Assembly (NCBI GenBank): GCA_963774935.1
Contig: CAVZGO010000004.1
Span: 1 to 64,000 of the forward strand
DNA length: 64,000 bases
Source of the DNA: CAVZGO01 sp963774935
GTDB taxonomy: Bacteria > Chloroflexota > Anaerolineae > Anaerolineales > UBA4823
Reading direction: 5' to 3'
This document shows positions 8,925-18,094 of the stretch, one piece after another (positions within the stretch are counted from its first letter, which is position 1; every line of letters begins with the position of its first letter). Under the pieces are notes generated by a model. The model did no database searches. It was given only the letters and a program-made list of their open reading frames with translations, and was not told the DNA's origin. The position numbers were made by a program, and so were the translations under genes.

Positions 8925-10175
8925 ATGAGATTGCGAGTACCTTCATCCCTTTATCACCGTCAATATCGGTTATTGTTACTTGGTTTAATCATCTCAATTG
9001 CCGGCACCCAGATGCAAATCTGGGCGCTTTTCTGGCACATCCGCACTTTGACTGACCAACCGATTGCTCTGGGTGGGGTGGGGCTGGCGCGTATTTTACC
9101 CGTTATCGTCTTTTCCTTGATTGGTGGGGCGCTCGCTGACACAGTCAACCGCCGAAATTTGCTGTTCCTCACACAATCGGTGATGGCTGTTCTCGCTTTA
9201 ATTCTGGCACTGCTCACATTCGCAGACCGGGTCACCCTGGGCATGATTTACCTGATCACCGCGCTGAATGCAGTTGCAGCCTCATTTGACTTACCGGCGC
9301 GTCAGGCGATGGTGCCAAATCTAGTGCCGGCGCGGGATCTTCCCAACGCATTTAGTATGAATTCAATCGCCCGTCAAATCGGTGCGATCATTGGGCCAGC
9401 GCTCAGTGGTCTGGTGATTGCTTATGCAGGGCAGGGGTACACCTATTTAATCAATGCGATTTCTTATTTAGCTGTGCTGGTTGCCCTGTTGATGATGGGC
9501 AAGGTGGAGCAGCAAGCTGGGATCGCGAGCAAGCCGTCTGTCAGTGTGGCTGCTATCAAGGAGGGCATCCACTTTATTCTCAATCGCCCGATCATCTTAT
9601 CTACGATGCTGCTGGATTTCTTTGCCACGTTCTTTTCATCGGCAAATACGCTCATGCCGATCATTGCGCAAGATATTCTGCATGTGGGAGCACTCGAGTA
9701 TGGCTGGCTTTCTGCAGCGCAATCGATTGGCGCAATGGCAGCAGCGCTGGTCATATCTCAGGTTCATCAGATTCAGAAACAAGGGTTAATATTCCTGGTA
9801 TCGGTCGTGGTCTTTGGCCTGGCAACCATCGCATTTGGATTTTCCACTACTTTCATCCTTGCCATGGTGACATTAATCTTGATTGGCGCGGCTGATTCAG
9901 TCAGCACGATCATCCGTAACACAATCCGCCAGCTCCAGACACCGGATTATCTGCGCGGGCGGATGGTCAGCGTCAACCAGATTTTCTTCAGCGGCGGACC
10001 GCAGCTGGGTGAGATGGAAGCCGGGCTGGTGGCGCAATTATTCGGGGCACCGATAGCAATCATCACCGGTGGACTGGGCAGCCTCCTGGCGGTGGGAATT
10101 ATTGTTCGAAAGTGGCCGCAGCTGTTTAAATTTAATGGCGATGAGCCAGTGCCGGAAGGTGTCCCGGCAGGTTAA
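8925..10175 (+). CDS. MFS transporter (MFS_3/EntS-like exporter)
   Basis: 416-aa integral membrane protein with about twelve hydrophobic helices. The A-like motif between helices 2 and 3 (GGALADTVNRRNLL) and the later LPARQAMVPNLVPARDLPNAFSMNS are typical of the MFS_3 group, which includes enterobactin exporter EntS and many putative drug efflux pumps. Substrate unknown. It follows nadE on the same strand by about 50 bases, converges on the ABC-F gene, and may share the nadE transcript. Confidence 0.87.
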   Translation: MRLRVPSSLYHRQYRLLLLGLIISIAGTQMQIWALFWHIRTLTDQPIALGGVGLARILPVIVFSLIGGALADTVNRRNLLFLTQSVMAVLALILALLTFADRVTLGMIYLITALNAVAASFDLPARQAMVPNLVPARDLPNAFSMNSIARQIGAIIGPALSGLVIAYAGQGYTYLINAISYLAVLVALLMMGKVEQQAGIASKPSVSVAAIKEGIHFILNRPIILSTMLLDFFATFFSSANTLMPIIAQDILHVGALEYGWLSAAQSIGAMAAALVISQVHQIQKQGLIFLVSVVVFGLATIAFGFSTTFILAMVTLILIGAADSVSTIIRNTIRQLQTPDYLRGRMVSVNQIFFSGGPQLGEMEAGLVAQLFGAPIAIITGGLGSLLAVGIIVRKWPQLFKFNGDEPVPEGVPAG

Positions 10176-10198
10176 GACCATCCAGCCTGTGGGTGCAA

Positions 10199-12199
10199 TC
10201 AAACGCTGAGCGATTCCCACTCTTTCATAAGATGTTCCAAATCTGACTGGACCCGGACATATTCCTGGCCCAGTTTTTGAACTGTGAGTGGATCGCCAGG
10301 TGGATTTTCTAATTTATGCGCCAGAAGATTAAGCTCTGTTTCTAAAGAGGCGATGCGCTGCTCAACATCTTTCAAGCGCGCTTTACGCTTACGTTCATCT
10401 GGTGCTGGCAAAACAGTTTTTGGTTTTTGTGATACTGCCGTTTCTCGGGTGTGGCTGCTCTCATTGACTTTCTGTGATTCGAGCCAGGACCGGTACTGGC
10501 TGTAGCTGCCATCAAATACTTGTAACCTGGTTTGACCTGGAACGATCTCCCAGATGTGGGTGCATAAAGCATCAATCAGATAGCGGTCATGGGAGACCAG
10601 AAGAATTGTGCCCTGGAAATGGTCCAGCACATCCTGGAGAACTTCCTGAGAAGGGATATCCAGGTGATTGGTTGGCTCATCCAGGAGCAGCAAGTTGGCC
10701 TGGCTCAGGGCCAGTTTGGCAAGTGCAAGCCGGCCACGCTCACCTCCGGACAGCACAGCGACTTTTTTGAACACATCTTCGCCAGTGAATAAAAAGCGGG
10801 CAAGGTAATCACGAATCTCTGCGAGCAGCATTTTGGGTGCAACAGCATCGATTTCCTGGACTAATGTGCGCTCTGGGTCGAGGTCTTCGTGGGCTTGAGC
10901 AAAATAGCCGATGTTCAGGCTGGCGCCCAGGATAACATCACCTGCCAGTGGGGGCATTTTATCCAGAAGGGTCTTCAAAAAGGTGGTTTTCCCTGCGCCA
11001 TTCGGACCAATAATGGCAGCGACTTCGCCGCGCTTGAGCAGCAAATCAGGGGCGGAGAACAGGGGTTTCCCTTCGTCAGGATATCCGATTGATAAATCGC
11101 GGGTGCGTAAAACCAGGTCGCCCGAGCGCTGGTTTGTTTTCAGATGCAGATTCAACTGCGGCGGGCGGTGGATGGGAGAGCGGAGAGAGCGGATTTGCTG
11201 CTCAGTTTCTTCCACGTTCATCGGATGGGTGCTGATATCAGCCTGGGCACTGACTTCTGCCCAGTTGCGCCCCACAACGGCATCCAACCCGAGGCTGTGA
11301 ATAGCCTGCACTTCGCGGCTCAGGCGCCGAAGCTTACCTTTCGCCTGCAAGGTTCGCTGCCCGGAGATGTTCTTCTTGACGTAATCAAGCTCTTTTATCA
11401 GACGTTCTTTTTCTGATTCGAACACTTGCTGGCGCAGCTCCCAGCGTTCCTGGCGCTGCTGCAGATAGGCAGTGTAGTTGCCGCGGAAGGTTTCCATGCC
11501 GGTACGGCTCATTTCCCAGATGTGGTCGACGACTTTATCCAGGAAATAACGGTCGTGTGAGACGATCAGGACTGCTCCCGGCCACTGGCTCATATAACCT
11601 TCAAGCCATTCAACGGCGGTGATGTCAAGATGGTTGGTCGGTTCATCCAGTACTAACAGGTCTGGATCAGAAAGAAGCAATCGTGCCAGCAGGGCACGCG
11701 TGCGCTGCCCGCCCGATAAGTGCTGAACCGGACGGTGGTAATCGGTGCTCTCAAACCCCAGTCCACTCAGAGTTTGGCGGATACGAGTTTCATAGGTATA
11801 ACCGCCGCGGTGTTCAAAAATCTGTTGGAGCTGTCCGTAACGTTCTAAAGCCTGTTGGGTCTGCTCCGGATCACTCATCAGAGCTTCAAGCTGGGAAAGC
11901 TCCCCTTCTAACTGGCGCAGGTCTGTCATCACGGTGAGGCATTCATCCCATAAAGTGCCATCGCCGGAGAGCATTGCTTCTTGAGGTAAATATCCTAACC
12001 GTAACCCACGCATGCTCTGCACACTTCCTGAGGTAGGCTCATCCAGACCGACCAGGATGCGCAGCAGAGTGGTTTTGCCGATGCCATTTGGCCCGACGAG
12101 GGCAATGCGCGCGCCGTATGGGATGCTGATAGAAACATCAGAAAAGATATCGATGGGTCCGTAAGATTTTTTTAAAGCGGTGGTGGTCAAAAGTGACAT
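10199..12199 (-). CDS. ABC-F family ATPase (ribosome-associated, Uup/EttA/YdiF-like)
   Basis: 666-aa cytoplasmic protein with two ABC domains and no membrane segment. Walker A motifs are GPNGIGKTT (near residue 36) and GPNGAGKTT (near 400). Signature motifs LSGGQRTRAL and LSGGERGRLAL are each followed by a Walker B ending in DEPTNHLD. Between the domains lies a charged P-site tRNA interaction linker (about 240-330), and the C-terminus is a 70-residue coiled coil. ABC-F proteins act on the ribosome to relieve stalling or protect it from antibiotics; this one has the length of the YdiF/Uup type. Resistance function should not be assumed. Confidence 0.92.
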   Translation of the reverse strand: MSLLTTTALKKSYGPIDIFSDVSISIPYGARIALVGPNGIGKTTLLRILVGLDEPTSGSVQSMRGLRLGYLPQEAMLSGDGTLWDECLTVMTDLRQLEGELSQLEALMSDPEQTQQALERYGQLQQIFEHRGGYTYETRIRQTLSGLGFESTDYHRPVQHLSGGQRTRALLARLLLSDPDLLVLDEPTNHLDITAVEWLEGYMSQWPGAVLIVSHDRYFLDKVVDHIWEMSRTGMETFRGNYTAYLQQRQERWELRQQVFESEKERLIKELDYVKKNISGQRTLQAKGKLRRLSREVQAIHSLGLDAVVGRNWAEVSAQADISTHPMNVEETEQQIRSLRSPIHRPPQLNLHLKTNQRSGDLVLRTRDLSIGYPDEGKPLFSAPDLLLKRGEVAAIIGPNGAGKTTFLKTLLDKMPPLAGDVILGASLNIGYFAQAHEDLDPERTLVQEIDAVAPKMLLAEIRDYLARFLFTGEDVFKKVAVLSGGERGRLALAKLALSQANLLLLDEPTNHLDIPSQEVLQDVLDHFQGTILLVSHDRYLIDALCTHIWEIVPGQTRLQVFDGSYSQYRSWLESQKVNESSHTRETAVSQKPKTVLPAPDERKRKARLKDVEQRIASLETELNLLAHKLENPPGDPLTVQKLGQEYVRVQSDLEHLMKEWESLSV

Positions 12200-12232
12200 A
12201 GATTGGAGTTTCCTGTGAAGCGGTTAAGCTGA

Positions 12233-12251
12233 GATTATACCGTGTTATAAT
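12233..12251. promoter_or_regulatory. overlapping divergent -10 boxes between abc-f and LCP genes
   Basis: The 165-base gap between the divergent ABC-F and LCP genes holds TATAAT on the plus strand (12246-12251) and TATAAT on the minus strand (12234-12239), nearly back to back. Neither has a convincing -35, so this is a weak call. Confidence 0.3.
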
Positions 12252-12363
12252 CGCGCCGCTTTAGTCTCATCTAACGAGGAAACTAAAAACGGGAAATTTA
12301 CATCTAGGGTAAGCAAAATGATGCTGGACTAGATGGAATTGTAAACAGGTAAAAATTTAGATT

Positions 12364-13812
12364 ATGGCAATAAACGACGAAAAAATGAACGACCAGACCG
12401 TCCGAAAGGCTGGCAGCAGCAATAAGGTCTGGCAAATTGTGGTGCTGGCTGCGTTTGCGATAGCCGCCATTTTGATGGGCTATCTGACTTTTATCACGGT
12501 GAGGGATGTGGTCAAAACCTGGCGTTTGACGAGCCTGCCTGGTGTAGCCTTGCAAGATGGTCAAACACCTGTCCCGAATGAAGAAGGGGTGGTGACAGAG
12601 CCAGACGTACCGCTGCAGGCTGTGGGCGGACCCACTCCAGAACCCTGGGATGGCGCAAAACGGGTAAATGTACTGGTGATGGGGCTTGATTTTCGTGACT
12701 GGAGTGTTGGCGAAGGGCCTCCACGAACGGACACAATGATGGTTTTCACCCTGGATCCTATCAACCGTACTGCAGGTATGATTTCGGTTCCGCGAGACTT
12801 GTGGGTGAATATCCCAGGCTATAACTATGGACGCATAAATACTGCTTACCAGCTCGGCGAAGCATACAAAGAAATCGGTGGCGGACCTGGGCTGGCAATG
12901 AAAACCGTGGAGGAGCTGCTCGGCGTACCGATTGATTATTATTTACAGGTCGATTTCCAGGCGTTCATTGATTTTATCGATGAGATTGGTGGGGTCAAAG
13001 TAGACGTGCCTGAGAAAATAAAAATCGATCCGATTAAACCCGGAAAATCTACCAATGTGATCACCTTGAAGCCCGGCGTACAGACACTGAATGGTGAGTA
13101 TGCATTGGCGTACGCCCGCTCGCGCAAAACCGAAGGGGGTGACTTTGACCGCGCCAAGCGCACCCAGCAGGTCATCATGGGTGTGCGCAAGCAAATCCTG
13201 CGCTTCAATATGCTGCCAACATTGATCGCCAAATCTGGCGTTCTATATAACCAGCTATCCAGCGGGGTTAATACCAACTTGACTTTAGACGAAGCGGTAA
13301 GATTGGCCTGGTTTGCAGGTCAGATACCTGAGGATCAGATCCAACAAGGGATCATCGGACCGCCCGATCAGGTTAGCTTTGCAAAATCACCGGATGGTAC
13401 GCAGGATGTACTCAAGCCGATCACGGAAAAGATCCGTGAGCTGCGAGATAAAATTTTCGCCACCGGACCCATTAGCCCGGCTGCAGCAGACCAGCCTTTG
13501 ATCGACCTGGCAGTGGCTGAAGGAGCGCGCATACGTGTACTGAATGGCAGCACAACGGCTGGCTTAGCCTCACGCACCACAGACTACCTGAAGTCGCTGG
13601 GATTGAACGTAACTGAGACGGGCAATGCTGCCCTGGCGCCAGCCGCTACCGAGATCACCTTCTACAATGGTAAGCCGTACACAGTTAATTTCCTGGTCGA
13701 GTTGATGAAGATATCCCCATACAAGGTATTTTATGTCAATGATCCGACCAGCCCGGTCGATGTGACGGTGACGCTGGCGGATGATTGGGCGCAAAGCAAC
13801 CCGATGCCCTGA
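12364..13812 (+). CDS. LytR-CpsA-Psr (LCP) family cell-wall ligase
   Basis: 482-aa membrane-anchored enzyme. LCP proteins transfer undecaprenyl-linked glycopolymers onto peptidoglycan or related cell-wall acceptors. A cytoplasmic stretch of about 20 residues precedes one membrane helix (about 20-42), then a linker and the LCP domain (about 98-290): VLVMGLDFRD, PRTDTMMVF, SVPRDLWV and LAYARSRKTEGGDFDRAKRTQ carry the conserved Arg/Asp residues that bind the lipid pyrophosphate and metal. Residues 380-470 form a LytR C-terminal domain (IRVLNGSTTAGLASRTTDYL). It precedes recD2 without an obvious functional link. Confidence 0.92.
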   Translation: MAINDEKMNDQTVRKAGSSNKVWQIVVLAAFAIAAILMGYLTFITVRDVVKTWRLTSLPGVALQDGQTPVPNEEGVVTEPDVPLQAVGGPTPEPWDGAKRVNVLVMGLDFRDWSVGEGPPRTDTMMVFTLDPINRTAGMISVPRDLWVNIPGYNYGRINTAYQLGEAYKEIGGGPGLAMKTVEELLGVPIDYYLQVDFQAFIDFIDEIGGVKVDVPEKIKIDPIKPGKSTNVITLKPGVQTLNGEYALAYARSRKTEGGDFDRAKRTQQVIMGVRKQILRFNMLPTLIAKSGVLYNQLSSGVNTNLTLDEAVRLAWFAGQIPEDQIQQGIIGPPDQVSFAKSPDGTQDVLKPITEKIRELRDKIFATGPISPAAADQPLIDLAVAEGARIRVLNGSTTAGLASRTTDYLKSLGLNVTETGNAALAPAATEITFYNGKPYTVNFLVELMKISPYKVFYVNDPTSPVDVTVTLADDWAQSNPMP

Positions 13813-13883
13813 CCAACAGGCGTGCATAAGGCTCACCTGGTTCGAACGCTTTTTAGAATTCATTCCAATATGCAGGAGCTGAT

Positions 13884-14987
13884 ATGGAAATGATCACTGG
13901 CTCGGTTGAGCGAGTGACATTTTACAATCCTGAAAACGGGTACACTGTCTTGCGTCTGCTCCCGACGGGCAAGCGCGTGCCTGGCAGTGATCGAGACGGC
14001 TTGATTACGGTCACGGGCAACCTGCCCGAAGTCGCTCCAGGCGAGCACCTGCGCTTACAAGGTCAGTGGGTTAACCATCCTAAACACGGACTGCAATTCC
14101 AAACGGAGGTTTGTGAACAGATCATGCCGGCTTCCCTTGCCGGCATGCGGCGTTATTTAGGCTCTGGACTGGTGAAGGGCATTGGTCCGCGGTTAGCCGA
14201 GCGCATTGTTGCTCATTTTGGGATGGAGACTCTATCGGTGATCGAGGCGCAGCCAGAACGGCTGGGCGAGGTGCCCGACATTGGCCCAAAACGGTCACGC
14301 CTGATTTATGCTGCCTGGCAGGAGCAGAAACAGGTTAAGGAAATCATGCTTTTTCTGCATAGCTACGGGGTGAGTACCAACCTGGCAGTAAAAATTTATA
14401 AGCAGTATGGCAGCCAGGCATTGGAGATCGTTCAGAACGACCCTTACCGTATGGCGCAAGATATCTACGGGGTGGGTTTCAAAACCGCTGACAAAATCGC
14501 CCAATCGCTCGGTTTACCCGCTGACCACCCTTCCCGCATCGAAGCGGGTGTGATCTACCTGCTGGGACAAAAGACGGATATTGGGCATGTGTATTTTCCG
14601 AGTGAATCACTGTTAAGGGAAGCTGCTGAGCTGCTGGGCGTTGACTCGCCATTGGTTTCTCAAGCCCTGGAACGGCTGGGAAGCCAGGAGCGCATCCACC
14701 GGGAAACCGTTCCATTCGCTCAAACCCCGGGACGAGAAGATAATACTGATGTACCGAGAACCCAAACAGCGGAGACGGGCTCAGTTTACGGTTTGCAAGC
14801 GGTTTACCTAACTCCGCTGTATGCGAGTGAGGTGAGTGTATCACAGCGTCTTGAGAGAGTATATCGGCTCATGGCCTACCCGCTTGAGCGATCTTCCAGC
14901 GGCATTTGTTACTATCGATGCAGATCTTTCGGAGGAACAGCAGAACGCAGTGCGCACCTGGCCTTAATCATCCGGTCAGTGTGCTGA
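13884..14987 (+). CDS. recD2: RecD2-like helicase, N-terminal fragment (frameshifted)
   Basis: First part of a RecD2/RecD-like ATP-dependent DNA helicase, a 5'-3' superfamily 1B enzyme. The start (MEMITGSVERVTFYNPENGYTVLRL region) is the typical N-terminal OB-like domain. Helix-hairpin-helix stretches follow (RYLGSGLVKGIGPRLAERI and EVPDIGPKRSRLI), then the winged region up to about 14880. Past that point the frame is wrong. Codons beginning at 14881 in the +1 frame read RLSDLPAAFVTIDADLSEEQQNAVRT, the expected link to the motor domain, and a second +1 shift near 14959 leads into the Walker A segment. The real gene is therefore 13884-16123. Confidence 0.88.
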   Translation: MEMITGSVERVTFYNPENGYTVLRLLPTGKRVPGSDRDGLITVTGNLPEVAPGEHLRLQGQWVNHPKHGLQFQTEVCEQIMPASLAGMRRYLGSGLVKGIGPRLAERIVAHFGMETLSVIEAQPERLGEVPDIGPKRSRLIYAAWQEQKQVKEIMLFLHSYGVSTNLAVKIYKQYGSQALEIVQNDPYRMAQDIYGVGFKTADKIAQSLGLPADHPSRIEAGVIYLLGQKTDIGHVYFPSESLLREAAELLGVDSPLVSQALERLGSQERIHRETVPFAQTPGREDNTDVPRTQTAETGSVYGLQAVYLTPLYASEVSVSQRLERVYRLMAYPLERSSSGICYYRCRSFGGTAERSAHLALIIRSVC

Positions 14988-16123
14988 CCGGTGGGCCAGG
15001 TACGGGAAAGACCACTGCTATCCGTGCGTTGATTGCAATTGTCGAATCTGCAGGCAAACGGTATGCGCTGGCCTGCCCAACCGGGCGGGCTGCGAAGCGA
15101 TTAGCCCAGGCGACGGGAAGACCAGCCAGTACCATCCACCGCTTGCTGGGCTTTACCCCAGGGGAAGGATTTAAATTCAATGCAGCACATCCACTCGAGG
15201 TAGACCTGCTTGTGATTGATGAAGTATCTATGCTGGACTTGATTCTGGCTAATCACCTGATGAAAGCGATCCAACCGGGCACACATCTTTTGCTGGTCGG
15301 TGATGTCGATCAGCTTCCATCTGTTGGTGCGGGAGATGTCTTACGGGATATTATCGACAGTGGAACCGCCCCGGTTACCCGCTTAAACACTATATTTCGT
15401 CAGGCAGCGCATTCCCAGATCATTACCAACGCACACCGGATCAATCAGGGTAGGATGCCTGATTTTTCTGGATCAGATCAGGGAAGTGATTTTTTCTTGT
15501 TCCCGGCTGATACACAGGAGGACGCAGCCAATTGGGTGGAGGATGTGGTGTGCAACCGCATCCCGGCAAAGTTTAACCTGCATCCGAGGGACGATATTCA
15601 GGTGCTTGCGCCGATGTACCGGGGACCAGTTGGGGTAGACGGTCTGAACGCGCGACTGCAGGCACGGTTGAACCCTCCGGCATTGATGAAACCCGAGAAA
15701 GCTTTATTCGGCACAATCTTTCGGGTGGGTGACAAGGTGATGCAGATCCAGAACAACTACGACCTGGATGTTTTTAACGGCGACATTGGCTTTCTGTTTG
15801 AAATCAATTCTGTCGAGCACAGCATTACCGTTGATTTCGAAGGGCGAGCGGTGACTTATGATTGGAGCGATTGCGATCAACTGGTGCTGGCATACGCCAT
15901 ATCGGTGCACAAATCGCAGGGATCAGAGTTCCCGGTAGTGGTATTACCCCTGGTGGTGCAGCATTACCTCATGCTGCAGCGAAATCTGCTCTACACAGCC
16001 ATCACCCGCGCCCGCAAACTGTGTGTTCTGGTGGGCAGCCGGAAGGCGATCGGTATCGCTGTGCGCAATGATAAAGTCACACAGCGATTTTCTGCACTGG
16101 ATTGGCGCTTGAGCCGTTCTTAA
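14906..16123 (+). CDS. recD2: RecD2-like helicase, C-terminal motor fragment (frameshifted)
   Basis: Continuation of the helicase that starts at 13884. Homologous sequence begins at about 14960; the ATG at 14906 is only the first available start in this frame. Superfamily 1 motifs appear in order: LTGGPGTGKTT (Walker A), ACPTGRAAKRL, LLVIDEVSMLD (Walker B), LLVGDVDQLPSVGAGDVL, LNTIFRQA, an SH3-like insert, then AYAISVHKSQGSEFPVVVLPL and LLYTAITRARKLCVLVG (motifs V-VI). All catalytic motifs are intact, so two single-base errors would restore a full-length protein of about 745 aa. The 3' end overlaps the convergent MFS gene by 47 bases. Confidence 0.9.
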   Translation: MLLSMQIFRRNSRTQCAPGLNHPVSVLTGGPGTGKTTAIRALIAIVESAGKRYALACPTGRAAKRLAQATGRPASTIHRLLGFTPGEGFKFNAAHPLEVDLLVIDEVSMLDLILANHLMKAIQPGTHLLLVGDVDQLPSVGAGDVLRDIIDSGTAPVTRLNTIFRQAAHSQIITNAHRINQGRMPDFSGSDQGSDFFLFPADTQEDAANWVEDVVCNRIPAKFNLHPRDDIQVLAPMYRGPVGVDGLNARLQARLNPPALMKPEKALFGTIFRVGDKVMQIQNNYDLDVFNGDIGFLFEINSVEHSITVDFEGRAVTYDWSDCDQLVLAYAISVHKSQGSEFPVVVLPLVVQHYLMLQRNLLYTAITRARKLCVLVGSRKAIGIAVRNDKVTQRFSALDWRLSRS

Positions 16124-17300
16124 CCCAGCGGATCGCGATAAACGTAGTAACCACCAGCACCACATCGACGAATATAACCCACATGGTCACTCGTGGCCCG
16201 AAGGTCTCGAACCATTGACCGATCAGCCAGGGAACCACCATGGCTCCTGCACCAACACCTACGAAAAACCAACTGGTCACCCTGCCAGTCAGTGTGAGCC
16301 GCCGCTGGGCATATACCATCATGCCGGGGAAAATAGATGCCATCGAGAACCCCAGCCCTGCCGTCCCGAGTCCAAGGATGAGCAACGAGTCAGGATAAGC
16401 CAAGATCAGGATCAGACTGGCAACACATCCGATCAGATCCCAGGTTAACAGCGTTTGAGGTTTAAACCGAGTTGCCAGAGGGATGGCAACCAGCCGACCA
16501 ACGGTAAATGTACCCCACAGGATTGAGGTCAGGTAGGCGGCAGTTTCGGCATCTGCCAGATCGAGGCTGGTTGCATAGGTGTATATCCAGCCACCATAAC
16601 TGGCTTCAGCGCCGACATATAGAAAATAAAAAGCCACAATCAGCGCGACTAATTTGAGATTGATTGGTCCATCCTGAAGGCTTTGTGCTGCAGTAATTGG
16701 ACGTGGACTGGGCAGGCGGATGAAATATATTGCTACCGGCAGCATATAAAGCGCCAACAGCCAGTAAGCCATCTTTATGTCGTGGGTGGCTATTACCGTT
16801 TGGGCGATTAAGATCGGGACGATAAATGCACCCAGTCCGAAGAAAAAGTGCAGCGTGTTCATATACGGTCCGACACGCTCATGGTGAGTCCAGACCAGCA
16901 AAGTGTTCCCGCCCACATCAGCCGCACCTTCCGCAAGACCCAAGATGAAGAGTGTCGCAGCCAAAAGCCACAGCAGATTGACAATTGGTACGATTGCGTT
17001 CATGACCGCCATTACCAACAGCACCCCTACAAGAAGGCGGTGCCCTGGTAGGCGGTCGTATGCGTGGCCGCCCCGCAACGAGCCAAGTAAATAGCCAAAG
17101 GAGCGTGAAGTGAATAGAATGCTCACCTGGCTTATGGTTGAATGGGTGTGATCTGCCAGTCCCTGTAATGTTGGCCCCAGCGAAGCAGCCGTCATGCCCA
17201 GACCGATGAAGATTGCAAAATATCCGATGGACTGGCGAATAGCCAGGCGGTCAGGTCGTGCAACTGTCGGTGTGTTGAGCGGCTCGGATGGTTCAGTCAT
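16077..17300 (-). CDS. MFS transporter
   Basis: 407-aa integral membrane protein with about twelve hydrophobic helices and the usual central cytoplasmic loop (RLPSPRPITAAQ). Near helix 2-3, GSLRGGHAYDRLPGHRLL is a degenerate MFS motif A. Mid-protein glycine-rich helices such as ILGLAEGAADVGGNTLL recall the FucP/Mfsd4-like sugar and metabolite transporters, but the substrate cannot be set. Its start overlaps the stop of the ComB-like gene by eight bases, indicating an operon, and its 3' end overlaps recD2 in the opposite direction. Confidence 0.87.
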   Translation of the reverse strand: MTEPSEPLNTPTVARPDRLAIRQSIGYFAIFIGLGMTAASLGPTLQGLADHTHSTISQVSILFTSRSFGYLLGSLRGGHAYDRLPGHRLLVGVLLVMAVMNAIVPIVNLLWLLAATLFILGLAEGAADVGGNTLLVWTHHERVGPYMNTLHFFFGLGAFIVPILIAQTVIATHDIKMAYWLLALYMLPVAIYFIRLPSPRPITAAQSLQDGPINLKLVALIVAFYFLYVGAEASYGGWIYTYATSLDLADAETAAYLTSILWGTFTVGRLVAIPLATRFKPQTLLTWDLIGCVASLILILAYPDSLLILGLGTAGLGFSMASIFPGMMVYAQRRLTLTGRVTSWFFVGVGAGAMVVPWLIGQWFETFGPRVTMWVIFVDVVLVVTTFIAIRWVKNGSSANPVQKIAV

Positions 17301-18030
17301 TTGGGTTCATTGGGGTCATTACGAGTAAATCGTCACGATGCTCTACGCGTAAAGCAAAATTAAATCGGTCTACTGCGGTACATAGTGGAAGGTCTGCTGC
17401 TGGGAACTCAGGGCGGTTGGGGTCGGCAAAAATGCGTCCTGGGGCAGAATCGAGGATGCGTTGAATAAAAACTGAGAGATCGGGCTGGTGGTTATTGAGC
17501 AGCTCTTCAATATAGTCCGCGCAGGCTGCATCCTCATCACCAAACGTTGGACTTTCACGCGTTGGTCCTTTATATTCGTTGCCGGCATCGGTGCCTGTGA
17601 TTACAAAAGTCAAGGAAGAAGGTGCGAGCTTTTTGATGGCATTGGCGGTTGCACCTGCGACGAGCATGCTGGCTGCCAGGATAATCTCCGCTTGCTGGCT
17701 GCGCACGATCCCCTGCGTACCGGCGCTCGTGCGCTGGATCATGCCCCGTCCTCGCAACGGGATTCTCTCATTAGCCAGGAGAAGCTGTGTAGGAGAGTTA
17801 CTCAAGTCAAATCCCGGAACAGGCAAACCGCTCAGCTCCCCCATGATCAGGTAATCTGGAAAGCGCTGGCGAAGCTCAAAAGCCTGGTCTAGAGAGCTGG
17901 CTAATAGTATCTCGCGTACACCACAGGAAAAGGCATAAGCTGCAGTTGAGAAAGCACGAATTACATCGATGACCACCACCAAACCGCGGGCTTCGTGGCA
18001 ATTGCTCAGTGTGGCGCGTTGAATCTCCAT
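17293..18030 (-). CDS. 2-phosphosulfolactate phosphatase family protein (ComB-like)
   Basis: 245-aa protein of the ComB family, whose founding member removes phosphate from 2-phosphosulfolactate in coenzyme M synthesis. Visible family hallmarks are VVVIDVIRAFSTAAYAF near the N-terminus, MGELSGLPVPGFDLSNSPTQ, then QRTSAGTQGIVRS and ASMLVAGATANAI. The family is widespread in bacteria without coenzyme M, where the substrate is unknown. No other coenzyme M gene (comA, comC, comDE) is present here. It is coupled to the MFS transporter just downstream, which suggests that its product or substrate is transported. Confidence 0.85.
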   Translation of the reverse strand: MEIQRATLSNCHEARGLVVVIDVIRAFSTAAYAFSCGVREILLASSLDQAFELRQRFPDYLIMGELSGLPVPGFDLSNSPTQLLLANERIPLRGRGMIQRTSAGTQGIVRSQQAEIILAASMLVAGATANAIKKLAPSSLTFVITGTDAGNEYKGPTRESPTFGDEDAACADYIEELLNNHQPDLSVFIQRILDSAPGRIFADPNRPEFPAADLPLCTAVDRFNFALRVEHRDDLLVMTPMNPND

Positions 18031-18056
18031 GGGTGGTTATCAAATCTCCATTTACG

Positions 18057-18086
18057 AAAAAAAGGATCCAGCGGAGTTAGCTGGAT
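18057..18086 (-). terminator. rho-independent terminator
   Basis: On the minus strand a 7-bp stem (ATCCAGC/GCTGGAT, loop of seven) is followed after two C by a run of seven T. It lies nine bases beyond the restored stop codon of the 87-aa protein at 18095, which supports both calls. Confidence 0.7.
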
Positions 18087-18094
18087 ATGATTTT

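Noticed and set aside
10199..12199. ABC-F protein as an antibiotic resistance gene
   Set aside because: The motifs are shared by housekeeping ABC-F proteins; nothing in the linker or context indicates resistance.
14860..14990. Programmed +1 frameshifting in recD2
   Set aside because: Two shifts within 80 bases, no slippery codon with an adjacent in-frame stop at the first site, and many similar indels in unrelated genes make sequence error more likely.
16077..16123. 47-base convergent overlap of recD2 and the MFS gene as a possible antisense regulatory device
   Set aside because: Both products look complete at their ends, and short 3' overlaps are common in compact genomes.
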